Assembly (NCBI GenBank): GCA_963693365.1
Contig: CAVNZM010000004.1
Coordinates: 5,704,001 to 5,768,000 of the forward strand
Source: Amoebidium appalachense
Lineage: Eukaryota; Ichthyosporea
DNA: 64,000 nt
Reading direction: 5' to 3'
Each line of letters opens with the position of its first letter. Positions within the stretch are counted from its first letter, which is position 1. Below, in pieces: positions 41,736 through 54,226 of the stretch. Below the pieces are notes generated by a model, which was given only the letters and a program-made list of their open reading frames with translations, searched no databases and was not told the DNA's origin. Made by a program: the position numbers and the translations under genes.

Positions 41736-42992
41736 TATCATGCAGCATGTGTTACTTTCGCGTTATTGGTTTCCTAGCACGAGATATTCAGCACACAGTT
41801 GGGGTTGTGGGGGCAGTGTACACCTACAATATCAGGGGTACCGCGTGGCAAAAACACCCCCCCAGGGGGGGGGGGGGGGGTCACGCGTGCGATGGTGCAC
41901 TAGTTATTACGTCAACTAGGCAGGGTATAGCATCAACGTTATTATATGTGCTGCTGAGTTTCTTTGGTTGTACACCCGTCACCAGTCAATTTATTGGTGT
42001 TGGCGCCCACCTATGACACCACCTCGGAAGACTGGGGTCACGTGGAGGACACGTAACTATAGTCTGATAGTTGTGACTAAGGGCACCGCTAAGGGCACCA
42101 AGCTGATGCACGCGCGCGCGCGAGCCGAAATCTATTTTTATCTTTTCCCTAATCAGGCGCGGCGGTTACTAAACCGAACTATAGCAAATAGCAAATAGTG
42201 ATTGGCTAAACCCAATCCGGTTTGCAATTTTTTGTCCGTTTAAGCCTGTACGCACGTTGTTTGCTCCATTTCTTTTCCCCCTTCCCGCAGGTCCGCAGTT
42301 CCGCAGGTCCCTTCCCGCAGGTCGCCTGGTCGCAGTTCCCTTCCCGCAGGTCGCCTGGTCACAGGTCCCCTCCGCAGGTCGCGCAGCCACCGTGCTGAAT
42401 GGTTTCGACCATGCTGCATGCTGAAGCATCTTCGCCTAACGGCTGAAAGGCCGTTTGAAGGTTAGTTTTGTGTTGCCTGCTTTTGTGCATATGGCGTTTG
42501 TCTGTCTGGTCTGTGTCCGTGCCTGTGATTATATCTGTGTCTGTGTCTGTGTCTGTGTGCGTGTGTGTTTATGTGTGTGTGTGTGCGTGCGTGTGCGTGT
42601 GTTCTGCTGGCTGCAGATGCACGTTGCCTTTTCACGTTCATGAACCAGCGACTGTGGGCACTACTTTTCCTGTTAGCACTATAGCTATCATCCCCTCCAC
42701 CAGTCGTTCAAGCTATTTTCTGCTTCTCTAGACTTCATAAGTTTGTGCTTTTGTCTTTCAGCACAACGTACGCGTGTTTCACATGTTAGCATTTAGTGTT
42801 ATTCATTCATTCTAACCCCCCCCCCCCCCCCCCAAACACACACACACACACTCACTCACTCACTTCCCCACCCACACATACAAAAAAACACACACACCAA
42901 AAGCCCCTCCCATCCCCCCCCCCCCCCTCCCCCCCCCTCCCCCCCCCCCCCTTCCAAAAAACTGTCAAATGCCTCCATGCCCACCAACACAG
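41736..42992. other. Possible 5' region of the plus-strand gene
   Basis: Holds a G run (41861-41880), CCAAT-type boxes (ATTGG 42202, CCAAT 42214), a short tandem of ~30-bp units CCCTTCCCGCAGGTCGCCTGGTC (42277-42380), a possible donor GAAG|GTTAGT at 42461 and pyrimidine-rich acceptors (GTCTTTCAG at 42761, CCAACACAG at 42992). A short frame HEPATVGTTFPVSTIAIIP (42640-42720) could be another exon. Boundaries are uncertain. Confidence 0.35.
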
Positions 42993-43410
42993 ATGTTCCA
43001 GGTTGCCCCTGTCAATGCCGCCGACCCCGACAAGTTGGCAGACCAGGTTAGGTGCCGCAAGAAGACGTGGGAGGGGTGGTTGGTGGAGGTTCAAGTTGAG
43101 TGCAACAACCATCCCTGTGGCCGCATGTACAGCGTCGATCCGGTGAGGGGCAACCCATGGGGCAACTCCGCCCTTCACCGCATCATGTGCATGTCCCCCA
43201 TCAACGGCCCTCCTACATCAAGAACCGCCTCAGCAGCTTCAAGACACTAAACGTTTGTGCCCATTCCCCCCCCCCCCCCCCCCCCCCCACACACACACAC
43301 CACACCCCAATCAAAGACGAAATCTTCTCATGCTGCTTTTTTTAACATGCTTATTCATGTTTAATGTTGTTGTTCTTCCTTATTGGTTCATTCTTAATGC
43401 ACTGTGACCC

Positions 43411-43443
<33 letters not shown>

Positions 43444-44440
43444 ACTCCCACTCCCTCCCTCCCACCTCCCCCTGTTGTCCCACGTACGAATCACCAACAC
43501 ATAACCACACAAGACATCAAATCCTTATCACTCAGAGAAACGGTACATGCATGGTTATCCAGTATCCATTCAGCTTCCCACTTCCTCAAGTCATTTCAGA
43601 TTTTTCATTCATTGTCGAATTCGGTTTTATTTGCTGCTAATGGAGAATACCCCCTTTCCTCATCACCACATACACACATGCTTACGTGTACGTACACGCA
43701 ACACACACACCAACACCCACACAGGAGTTTCAAAAGGCGTTGCCCGAGCTCTTCAGCTTCATGCTCCACACATTTGAGTGCGGACTGCGGGATCCAATGG
43801 CCCACAAGTCTGCCACTCAGATTTCGTGGTCAGCTGTGAAGTATGGAGCTGACATGCCTGACTACGAGGGTGGTGCTCGGCCATCAGAGATCAGCAAGGT
43901 AAACAACTACCCCCCCCCCCCCCCCCCTTGCGTCCTCCCTGAGGATGGGCTCTGCTTATGACGCATACTGTGCACATGGCTGATGTTGCGTGCTTGAATG
44001 TTTGCCTTTGCATGTGTCCTGCACCATGCTTCTCATCGTGTATGCGTATTTCGTACCGTATTCTGCATTCAAACCCCCCCCCCCCCCCCCCCCCATCATT
44101 GTGTTTTAGCTCCCGTCCGAAAGACAACGTATGGATATCGAAATGATGATATTGATAAGTCGTATGTATGGGTTACGTATCATCGTAGTGTTTTAGGATA
44201 TCTCCTAAGCATGGGCAAGTATCATCCTATCATGTCATCTTTAGGTTTGGTATGGTAACATTGTGATAGCATTTTTCCCAGGTACATACATGCTCAGGCT
44301 AGCCAGAAAAGTTAAAAACACTCACACAATCTCCTTCTGTCCCAACCCAGTATGCAAAGACCTGGGAAAAGATCTGCAAGGTCCGGGAGAAGGCAGTCCT
44401 CAGCCTGTCAGCAGAAAGGCGATGTGGGTGGGAGGGTTGA
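42993..44440 (+). CDS. Hypothetical three-exon gene inside the TIR element
   Basis: Proposed exons 42993-43142, 43725-43898 and 44351-44440, all joined in phase 0. Exon 1 opens with ATG after acceptor ACACAG (MFQVAPVNAADPDKLADQV.., KKTWEGWLVEVQVECNNH) and ends at donor CCG|GTGAGG. Exon 2 follows CACACAG (EFQKALPELFSFMLHTFECG, ..PDYEGGARPSEISK) and ends AAG|GTAAAC. Exon 3 follows CAACCCAG (YAKTWEKICKVREKAVLSL) and ends TGA. About 137 residues. The first intron also holds a protein-like stretch (WGNSALHRIMCMSPIN, then YIKNRLSSFKTLN one frame over), so exon 1 may really extend further with a frame error. No family recognised. As a second gene next to transposase pieces it could be an accessory protein of the element, but that is conjecture. 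Confidence 0.45.
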
Positions 44441-44603
44441 GGATGATTAGAATGAGGAGGAATAGGGAAAGACCCCCCCCCCCCCCCCCCCCCGGAGGAA
44501 AAAAAAAAGAATTAATACTTAGTTTATGTCTCTTTTGGTGTAGTCCCGGCCTCTGCAGGGGGGAGATAGGGGGGAGATGTAGACTTCGTATTTTATTTGT
44601 GTG

Positions 44604-44951
44604 ATGATGTTTGTTTTGTTTTGTTTGTTTGTTTGTTGGTTTGTTTAGTTTGTTCGGTGAAAGCTGGACTCCTGTGGAGTCTAACAGAGTGAAATGGTCT
44701 CTACTCCTGTGGAGTGAGACTTAGAAATTTTTAAACATGAACAACTTGTGCGGTCTCTGCTCCAGTGGAGCGAGACATAAAGGAACAACAGTCTTAATGG
44801 TATCTCGTGTACAAATTGTGAAAAAGTTAGAAAGGTAAGAAGGAAGGGGGGGGGGGGGAGGGAGGGAGGGGAGGGAGGGAGGGGGGGGGGGGGGAGGGAG
44901 GGGAGGGAGGGGGGGGGGGGAGGGAGGGAGGGGAGGGAGGGAGGGGGGGGC
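44604..44951 (+). repeat. TTTG repeats and G/A-rich tract
   Basis: GTTTG/TTTG repeats at 44604-44655, two short direct repeats CTCCTGTGGAGT (44673, 44706), and a GGGAGGGAGGGG purine tract at 44847-44951. No gene seen. Confidence 0.85.
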
Positions 44952-45424
44952 ACAACGGTGGTGGTTACTTTTCGTATTATGATATTACGACAGCTCGTAA
45001 TCGTATATTACGATATTCCGTAATATTGTATTTAGTTAGTCATGGTATACTCGTAACATATTATTTGGCTATGCATAGGATATCTTATGGATGGGCAAAG
45101 AGCTGTCGTAATGATGTATACACGACATGCTATGTATATACATACGAGTGGTGTACGGGCTCTTATGGAAATGTCTACGACGGTATTATGGGGGTCGTAA
45201 TGTACCCCAGGACCAGCCATATGTATATCATATGTATATGGTTGGTAATTCGTAAAATACATCGATGTATATCATATGTCATGGGTTACGATGGTATTAA
45301 GCCGCTCCTAAACATATACTTAAGATATCCAACGGGATGGGTTTGGATACTCGGATGGTGAAGATTACGATGGGTTTCCGACCCCTCGTAACGCTCTCGT
45401 ATGTATGTTCTATGTATAGTCGTA

Positions 45425-45620
45425 TGTATATACATAGGTTATACATTGGATATACATAGGTTATCCTATGTATAGTGCAATGTATATACATTGGATATCT
45501 TATGTATAGTGCAATGTATATACATTGGATATCCTATGCATAGTGCAATGTATATACATTGGATATCCTATGTATAGTGCAATGTATATACATCGGATAT
45601 ACATAGGATATACATATGAC
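45425..45620. repeat. ~35-bp tandem repeat (TATACATTGGATAT)
   Basis: Four to five units of CCTATGTATAGTGCAATGTATATACATTGGATAT, shown by recurrence of GTGCAATGTATATACAT at 45475, 45510, 45545 and 45580. Confidence 0.88.
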
Positions 45621-45689
45621 ATACGCTTTACGACATCCATAAACCCTATGGATGTCGTAAAGAGGGTTTATGGATGTCGTAAAGCGTAT
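45621..45689. repeat. Perfect 26-bp-arm hairpin
   Basis: 45621-45646 and 45664-45689 are exact reverse complements; the 17-bp spacer repeats part of the right arm (TATGGATGTCGTAAAG). Contains the TTTACGAC motif. Confidence 0.92.
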
Positions 45690-45852
45690 ATCCAATGTAT
45701 ATACATAAGACGCTCCGTTAACCCCATGGAACTCTTTACACTATCGTAAAGAGGTCGTGCAACCACTCCATATGAACTCGCGGTGTGCTTTACGATGGGT
45801 GACAGGTTTACGCCATTGGAGATGGCATTACGAGGGGTATACGATCCCCGGT

Positions 45853-45866
45853 GGAGATTGCTGATG
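45853..45866 (-). repeat. Right terminal inverted repeat
   Basis: GGAGATTGCTGATG, exact reverse complement of the left end, followed by TA. Confidence 0.88.
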
Positions 45867-45868
45867 TA

Positions 45869-48800
45869 GGTCCGGTGTTTCCGTCGGTAGTTTCACTAAT
45901 GAGATTGGTAGTATAGAGGTCTCTCTTATTACCCAAAAGGAGGATGCCGGCTCGAAGGATGACTCAGGAGGAGGGGGAACAACTTTATTTAACGTTAGCC
46001 ACCAAAATGTCACCCGACACGATGGGGAGGGGGACCGGGACAGCACCGGTCCCACTCCCCCGACCCCCAAGAGGAAGGAGGGTCACCCCGGAGTGTGAGA
46101 ATGTGCAGGCAGGGGGGAGGGTGTTGGTCTAACCCGTGGATCTGACGGGTTAACCAACACCGTGGGGGGCAGCCGGGTGGCCACAGACCTGGCCCCCCAC
46201 ATACATGCACTAACTCATCAGGAATTGCCCGGGGGCATTGGTGTGCCGGGGGGAGGGGGGGGTGCTAATGGTGACCGCCTATATCCGGAGGTACCTCAAA
46301 CTCACCCCGTGCAGCACCGATGTAATACAGGAGATGAAATGTTAAGTGGCACTCCGGTGAATAAGGATGCATCCACTTGTGATGGGGGTAACCCGGAGTT
46401 AGTATTGCCGTTTGGTATGAAGGAGGGGGATTCAGACGGTGGAGCAGAAACAGTTATTAGTAAAGTTATTTGATAGGACTCGGTTTGCATTTCTGGCCGA
46501 TGATAACGAAGTAGGCTTCGTTAAAGGGTTTGAAATGCAGATCGACACAGGTGATAATAGGCCGGTAGTTATGCCTAGCTATAGAATGGAGCAGTATAAA
46601 TTGCCGGATGCGCTAATAATAGTGAGCGATATGTTAAAAAAGGGTCATGTGGAGCATAGTTCGAGTCCGTGGAGAAGTCCGGTGCTATTGGTTAAGAAGC
46701 CCGACGGGTCTTGGCGTCTAGTGAACGATTACAGGGCTCTGAATCGGGTCACTAAGGCAGACCAATGGCCTCTCCCTAACATAGACGAGCAGCTTTCACA
46801 GCTGCACGGCTATACTCACTTTGCTAAACTTGATTTAAAAGCAGCTTTTTGGCAGATAAGGTTGGAGGAGAGCAGCAAGGAGAAGACTGCCTTTGCACTG
46901 GGTGACCAGCTGTTCCAGTACAAGGTGGTGCCGATGGGTTTGCTCTCCTCTCCAGCTATGTTGTGCCGGGTAATGTATAAAATTCTCCACCCTCATTTGG
47001 ATGTATGCCACCCTTATTTGGATGATGTTTTAATTAAAGGTAGGTCGTTTGAGGAGTTAGTTAATAATTGTGAAAAAGTATTTTTAGCTTTGGGTGAGTC
47101 TGGTCTTCGTATTAGCGGTAGCAAGACTGTGATTGGTGTGCCGGAGGTTAAGTTTTTAGGTCATATCATGTCTAGTAATGGTCTTTCCCCTGATCCGGAG
47201 AAAATCCGGGCCATAGTTGAGTGGCCCCGTCCTCGGACTGTCACTCAACTAAGGCAATTTTTAGGTTTAACTAATTATCTTCGTCGTTATATTAAGGATT
47301 ATACTTGCTTGCTTTGCCGTTAACTAGTCAGACAGGAGGGGAGAAGAAGAATAGAATAGATTGGAATGTTGATGCCATTTCTGCTTTCGAAAAGCTTAAG
47401 TTAGCTTTGCAGTCTTCGAGTATGCTTGTTCATCCTGATTTTTCGGCCGGGGGGGGATGTTTAAAGTTCGGTGTGATGCAAGTAAGGTTGCTGAGGGGGC
47501 AGTGTTATATCAAGTGCAGGAGGGGCAGGATAGAGTGATTGCTTATGCTAGTCGTTCGTTTAGTAAAAGTGAACGTAGATATAGCAATCCGGAGAGAGAG
47601 TCCCATGCTATCTTTTGGGCCGTCTCACAGGCATGGAGGTACATACTCGCAGGCAGGTCGTTCGAGGTCTACACCGACCACAAGCCCTGCCTAGCCATGG
47701 CCGGCACCACTCGTCTGGTCAACGAGAGGATGCAGAAGTGGGCCGCGGCTCTCGGTGAGTTCTCCTATAAATTGTTTTATGCCAAGGGTGAAACAATGGT
47801 TGACTGTGATGCTCTCTCTCGTGCTGCTTATGTTTTGTTTGAAGAAGAGAGGGGGGGGAGGGGGGGGGGCTAGTGAGAGACGGGGGGGGGGGGGGGGAGG
47901 GGGGAAGGGGGGGGAGAGTGAGCAGAAAGGAATAGATGCTGTGTCTGTTGATGTGTCTTCTTGGGCTCCGGGGTTGCTTGCTTATAAGTGTAGGGGAGGG
48001 GGGGGGAGGTATTTGGCAGTGTCTGAGGTCGGGACCGAGTCTCATGGCTCGGCCCCTGCCTTAGCACCTACGGCTTTGATCTTAGCTCAGGAGGAAGATG
48101 TGTTGATTGGTCTGGTTAAGAATTATTTAAAGGGGTCGGTTGATTCGATTAAATTTAAAAATAAAAGGCAGATGATTAAGGTAGCTAAGTTAGCAAAAAT
48201 GTGTCAGGTAGAGCAGGATTTAGTTTATCATTGTTCTGGGCCGGACGGACACTGAGTTTGGGTCCCGACGGCACTTGTGCCTGAGGTTTTGCATATGGTG
48301 CATGATCATCCCATGGCTGGTTATTTAGGTGTAAATAGGACGTTGCTTCGTGTTAATCGTTCGTATTTTTGGCCGGGTATGAGTAGGGAGGTGAGGGATT
48401 ATGTGTTGTCATGCATGCATTGTCAGGAAAGGAATGAGAGTCCCCACTCTCGTTCCCGCCCGTCGTTTATTAGGGATTTTAATGTTCGTATGTTTGAACG
48501 GGTAGCAGTCGGATGTGGTTGGTCCTTTTAATTCTACGGTTGAGGGTAACACTGTTCTTGTTACCGTCACCGATGTGGCCACTCGTTGGGTTGAAGTTTT
48601 TCCTCTCCCCACTGCTAATGCCGTTTTGTTTGCTCGTATTTTTGTGGATGAAATTTGTCTTAGGTTTGGTTGTCCTCGTGTTCTGTTAACGGATAGGAGT
48701 CGTGTGTTTTTAAATCAGTTGGTGTCGGAGGTGGTAAAATTTTAAGGGTAGCTCATATCACTACGTCTGCATATCACCCTCAAGCAAATGCCATCTCTGA

Positions 48801-49706
48801 ACGTGTGCATGCAGTGTTTCAGAAGTCCTTTGGCAAAATGGTGGATGTGGAGGCTAATGATTGGGATCATATGTCTAGGTTTATTGCTCATTCGTATAAT
48901 TCTACCCCTCATGCTGTGACTGGTTTTTCTCCGTTTTATTTGGTCTATGGGCAGGAGGCTATTAGTTTGTTAGATACGGCACCTTTACCGATGGGGGGGA
49001 CTGACACTGGCAGACTAACTTATCCCCACTGGACTGAGTTCCGGGAGCAGCTACTAGGGCCCGGGCTGCACGTGATGCAGCTCTGGCCCGTACACAGCAG
49101 GCACAGGCACGTGCAGACGTGTCCACACGTCCGTTACGTGAATTTGCCGAGGGTACTTTAGTTTTAATTAGGGATCATACTAGGAAAAAGCGATATAAGC
49201 AGGAGCAGGAAGGTAAGGGTGAAGGTGAAGGTCTTCGTAAGTATGGTAAGAAATGGTTGCCTCTTTTCATTGGTCCGTATAAAATAGTGACTAGGTTAGG
49301 TCCGACGGAATATAAGGTGCAGAGGTTAGATAATGAGAGTGATGTTAGATATTATAATGTAGATGATATAAAGGAATATTATGATAGGGCCCTTAGGGTA
49401 AAACGGCCGGAGGGCCGTCGAGTGTTAGCTGCATTCACCCCCGACTATGACGGGTCGGTGGATGTATCGGAGGCTGCAGTAGATAAAATTATGGATAAAA
49501 AGGTTATCGAGGGTAAGGAAGGTAAGGTAAATTATTATTTAATTCGTTTTGAGGGAGGTTATCAGGAAGATCAGTGGTTGCCTGAGTTTCATTTGGATTG
49601 CCCGTTTTCTATTTGTGCTTATGAGGCTCGGTTAGTGCAGAGGGAGTTGCCTAGTGCTCCCTCTAGGCCGAAGAGAGTTATTCCGCTCAGTTTAATCGTG
49701 GTGTGA
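45869..49706 (+). pseudogene. Pol of gypsy copy B
   Basis: RT in 46439-47323 (KKPDGSWRLVNDYRALN, AKLDLKAAFWQI, PYLDDVLI), RNase H in 47305-47873 (RCDASKVAEG, YTDHKPCLAM, DCDALSR), integrase HHCC in 48277-48531 (CMHCQERNE), core in 48515-49161 (VLLTDRSRVF, ISERVHAVFQ), and chromodomain 49119-49706 (KVNYYLIRFEGGYQEDQW). At least six frame breaks, among them ACTTGC for AGTATGC at 47308 (shared with copy C), a C/G-run slip at 47455, a stop for Arg at 48253 and a 1-nt insertion at 48510. Inactive. Confidence 0.9.
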
Positions 49707-50007
49707 AAAAGTCGGTGAGGGAGGGGGCCGGGGGGGGAGTGATGCAAATACACGTAGACACACGGGGGGAAGGGGAGGGAGGGGGGGAGACCGAGGAGGA
49801 GTGTAAACGTAGTCGTAGGAATTTAATTTATTATCATAGGTGTCTCCGTAGGTATCAAGCTTATGGTGTAGATTAATTAATTTATTATTTTCTTCGTAGT
49901 TTATTTAATTTAATTGGGAGACTGATTAGTCTATGTCTTTTTAGGGGGTGTTAGATGTAATGTGACTGAGGTGGGACTCAGCTTTTCCGGGGGCCGGGGG
50001 GGGGAGT

Positions 50008-50059
50008 TGACATATACTTATCCGTCTCAGCAGATCAGCCTAAGTCTACGATCGAGATC

Positions 50060-50091
<32 letters not shown>

Positions 50092-50738
50092 GGGTCCACA
50101 GATCATCAAGATCAAGTCCGGGGCCTCAAGATAGCTGTACTCACAGCTGCGTGCATCTTGCCTCTGCCGGCGCAGGGCAGGACCACGTCAGCCGGGGCAG
50201 CCAACCAATAGAATTCTAATTAGTGTGTAGGATAGATCATAGGAGGACTTTGGAATGTGATAAGTTCGGGCAGAAGCCCTTTGTAAATATTGGCAAGTTT
50301 TGATAGTATATGCTGCCAAACGTATTTATATATTTCGATGTAGAGGAAAGAGGGGGGGGGGGGGGGAGGGGGGGGGGGGGAGATAGTATGAAATGTAGAA
50401 TTAGACTCTGCGGTGCCACTAGGGGAAGGGAGAGGGGTGAGACTTAGATAATTATATTAGTGTGAGCCGATCGACTTAGCTCGTGCAGGCGCACGATAGA
50501 GTTAGATCGGAATGTATGGAATGTGGCATCGTAGGGGGCCAGGTGATGATGATCTTGTAGGGCACGGCCTTGATGGCCTCAGTTGTGACTTAGCCTCATT
50601 CCGTTCGGACCTAAGTTTGCCCGTCGGAGCCTGGTCTTAATAAACTTTACCGTTTTTCAGTACCCGTTCGTTCCTTTCCGTGTGTGTACACTTAGTAGAG
50701 TGCCGCGTCTCTTAATACATACACGTTAGGATACGACA
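50008..50738 (+). repeat. 3' LTR of gypsy copy B
   Basis: 731 bp, TGACATATAC to GGATACGACA, preceded by the polypurine tract (49988-50007). Contains TATTTATATATT (50322) and AATAAA (50639). More diverged from A and C LTRs than their pairs are from each other. Confidence 0.92.
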
Positions 50739-51510
50739 GTCATCACTCACACCCAGACCCTGTCCACGAAGACTTACACCCTCAACACCTACCTGAAGCA
50801 TACCTACCTGTGGTGTCTGCACGGGTGGGGTGGGTTGTGTGTGTGGCGTGGGTGATGGTGGAGTGTGTGTGGGTGGTGCGTGTGTGGGTGGTGCGTGTGT
50901 GGGTGCATGTGTGGGTGCAGGCCCTGTGCCTGCAACCTTCGTGTGTTGTGGTGGTGTGGTGTTTCTACGTGTCTGTGCCTTCCCCCCTTCCCCCCCTACT
51001 CGTGTGTGTCCCCCTCCCCTCCCGGAAACATGGCACAGAAACCCCCTCCGGTGTGGTGAGAACAAAAACCGGGTTGGGACAAGAAACACTGGGACCACCC
51101 ACTGCCTGTGGTTGGGGAACCTCCCCCAACCACAACACATTCACACCATTAATACCTTTTGGAGAAACACCCCACAAACTGGCATTCATACCATACCACC
51201 TCGATGGCATTGCTGTCTTTGAGGATCCACGGCGATCATGATGCCCGGCTCCCACACGTAGCGGGGCAGTGAGGGGGCAAAGGAAAGCTCAACCTGGGGT
51301 GGGAGAGGGTGAAGGAGTCCTCTGCTACCTGGGGGGGACCGATACTATCCTCCCCCCCTCCCTCATTAACCCCAGCTTTCCCCTTACCCGAATCTCAATT
51401 GCCTGGTAGCTACGGCAAAACGCAGCAGAGTGCCCTTGCCGGCCACAACGATAGCATGCACCATAGAAAGGGCCAGCCTGAACTTCATAACCTTGGCGCA
51501 AAGATAGTAT
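50739..51510 (-). pseudogene. Gypsy fragment D (nucleocapsid to protease N-terminus)
   Basis: Matches 59015-59750 of copy C at clearly lower identity: QVGMLQVGVEGVSLRGQGLGVSDD, the HAPTHAP Pro/His linker, and the start of the zinc-knuckle region near 51430-51490. It begins at CATCACTCACACCC right after the LTR of copy B and stops near 51510. It has no LTR here. Confidence 0.8.
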
Positions 51511-53482
51511 GTGTTAGAGGTGAGTTTTTGTGTATTTTGGTTGAGGGTTGCATGGGCCATGGAATCGACCATGGGTGAACGTCGTTTGAGTGTACATGTG
51601 GGGAAAAGGATGAATGTGAAAATGACGTGCAATAACGTGATCGGAATGTGTAGTAAGGTCTGTGATTGGCTGTTGCTCGGTGCATGGAGGAAGGAGGATT
51701 CCGATTGGTCGATGGCATTGTTGCCTGTGTGTTGCACGCTCTCTGTGTGTGGTGTGAAACTTTTGAAAGTGTTGCATTCCCGGAGCCACCTCAGACTTCG
51801 GTCTTGTTGTAGAAGTTCCTCCGAACAACAGGCGACACGTGTGTGTTTCTCTTGTGTGTGTTTGTTAGCGTTTTCAGTAGCCCGCATGCACTTAGGTATA
51901 TTACAAAACACTACACGACAACCATCACGGCATCCACCTGACCTTGCACGGCAGCCTGAGAATCATCTACAGCTTCAGAGGTGACTGGGGTCCTCCTAGG
52001 GCTCATGTCCCCCCCCCCCCCCCCCCCCCCGGCCCCTGTGCCCGCTCGACTGCCACCTAATCTCGGCTAGACAGTGAAGCATCAATCTAGGAGTGGCAGC
52101 GTTTCAACAACCCCCTACAACCACACCGACGACGGCTCAAAGGCCCAACTGAGTCAACGAGCGGAGCCACACAGCCTAGTACCTTGTCCAAGCACGGCAA
52201 GGCACATTCACCCTTGAATGGGTTATAAAAAAGGCTCACCGTGACCGACTCCAACTGAGAGGCAACCCGGAACAACCAGGCAGATGTCGCTTGGCCGGCA
52301 CCAGCCTCCCATACCCAAACCCCCTACCCAGGGCCTACCAACCCCGCACTAGCAGCACCTGCTGTTGTTTTGTGTGGGTAAACGGAGAAGCAGAGTGCAC
52401 AGATGGGTGTTATGATATACACAACACACAGACACACAGGAAAACCACAACCGGAGAGGTGGAACGGTTTCAGAGACCATTTGAAATATATTCAACTGCT
52501 TGATATTTATTTCAAGATGAAGTCCTTTTTATACACAGAGATGTGGAGCCGATAGAGGCTAAGCCAATCAAAATAACGAAAACTATGAGGGCAAATAAAT
52601 CGAAATACCTGTTGACACATAGAAGATAAATCGTAATCTTCTAATGAAAGCACGGAAAGATTTCTAAAGCTAAATAAATGAAACCATTTATATATCTATT
52701 AGTTCACATCATATATTTCCTTACGTATACATGTTCCTAATATAAACACGTCTAAATATAAGTATTCCTAATAGCTGGGGAACATAGAGCAATTCTACGT
52801 CGTGGAAAAGAAGGAAAAGGAATGAGGGTAGAAAGGAATGGAATGGGAAAGGAATCGAGTGGAATAAAGGAGGAATGTACCTTTCTATATTTGGGGAAAT
52901 AAAACGAGATCTGATTGGACAACTATCGGACACGTACACACCATGGAAATTTAGTATTGGAGCGGGGTAAAAGACGCAAACAACATTACATGTACGTGGG
53001 CCAAGTGGCTCGGTGTGTTCACAGATCAACGATATCTGTGCACACGGAAACGGGAAAGAAAGAAAGAAAAAAGGGAAAAGGAAACGAACAACAACAAACT
53101 AATAAACATATGTATAACTCAACTTCTAAGTTCTTGCCGTTATCCATGTGTAGATGACACCTACCCACCATCCAACACCACTTACCAGGCAGCCTACCAC
53201 CACCATGATCCGGCAACTCGGCCACGGCTGCAAGTTGAACACATGGGCCAGCCAACTCAAAGTTTCTCTGAATCATCACCGACTCAGTACTACCATGTGG
53301 GAGAGACGCACACTATCCCTGACCACCAACTGTATGCACTGCAACGGCCGGCGCATGAGCACCACAGGCAGCCCGTCAGCTCAAGATAGCCATAGACCTT
53401 CTATCCACCATGCACCAACATCATCGGGAATATCCAACAATATACTGTTGCGCGGCATGCCCTCGGTGCACAGCAGCTAACG
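51511..53482. other. Unassigned DNA
   Basis: No gene supported. Contains two ATTGG boxes (51664, 51703), a C run (52010-52030), and a His/Pro-rich frame (53015-53389) with no recognised domain. Splice-like signals exist (CTTCAG at 51975) but no consistent exon chain. Confidence 0.35.
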
Positions 53483-53487
53483 GAACC
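53483..53487 (+). repeat. Target site duplication GAACC (left)
   Basis: GAACC precedes the 3' LTR at 53488 and follows the 5' LTR at 61854-61858. Confidence 0.92.
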
Positions 53488-54120
53488 TGTCGTATCCTAA
53501 TATATGTGTACTAGAGACGCGGCACTCTACTAAGTGTACACACACGAAAAGGAACGAACGTGTACAGAAAAACGGTAAAGTTTATTAAGACCAGGCTCCG
53601 ACGGGCAAACTTAGATCCGTACGGATTGAGTCTAAGTTACGACTGAGGCCATCAAGGCCGTGCCCTACAAGATCATCATCACCTGGCCCCCTACGATGCC
53701 ACATTCCATTAACATTCCGATCTACTTTTATCGTGCGCCTGCACGAGCTAAGTCGATCTACTCAACTAATATATTTATCCAAGTCTCACCCCTCTCCCTT
53801 CCCCTAGTGGCACCGCAGAGTCTAATTCTACATTTCATACTATCTCCCTCCCCCCTCCCTCCCCCCTTTCCTCTGTCATCGAAATATATAAATACGTTTG
53901 GCAGCATACACTATCAGAACTTGCCAATATTTACAAAAGGGCTTCTGCCCGAACAATCACATTCCTAAGTCCTCCTACGATCTATCCTACACACTAATTA
54001 GAATTCTATTGGTCGGCTGTCCCAGCTGACGTGGTCCTGCCCTGCGCCGGCAGGGCAAGATGATCGCAGCTGTTCAGCTATCTTGAGGCCTCGGTCTTGA
54101 TCTTGATGATCTGTGGACCC

Positions 54121-54155
<35 letters not shown>

Positions 54156-54206
54156 ATCTCGATCGTAGACTTAGGCTAATCTGCTGAGACGGATTAGTAT
54201 ATGTCA
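53488..54206 (-). repeat. 3' LTR of gypsy copy C
   Basis: 719 bp, TG..CA. Preceded in element sense by the polypurine tract at 54207-54226. Confidence 0.94.
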
Positions 54207-54226
54207 ACTCCCCCCCCGGCCCCCGG
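54207..54226 (-). promoter_or_regulatory. Polypurine tract of gypsy copy C
   Basis: G-rich tract immediately before the 3' LTR, identical to that of copy A. Confidence 0.8.

Larger units (their letters stand above)
44952..45852. other. Right subterminal region of the TIR element
   Basis: Dense in TTACGA/TCGTAA (for example 44995, 45014, 45198, 45290, 45365, 45629, 45655, 45681, 45740, 45790, 45829) and in ATGGATG/ATGGGTTTAC words also found at the left end (24930-24940) and in the 360-bp satellite. Such clustered subterminal motifs are typical transposase-binding regions. No gene. Confidence 0.6.
45867..50738 (+). mobile_element. Ty3/gypsy chromovirus copy B, 3' part
   Basis: Continuation of 24585-24847 after the TIR insertion: end of protease linker, RT, RNase H, IN, chromodomain, polypurine tract and 3' LTR. 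gag and 5' LTR are gone. Its 3' LTR is followed directly by gypsy fragment D in opposite orientation, so copy B appears inserted in D. Confidence 0.9.

Noticed and set aside
51511-51984. 157-residue plus-strand ORF in the unassigned spacer
   Set aside because: Composition is Cys/Ser-rich without motif, overlapped by equally long antisense frames; no splice or homology support.
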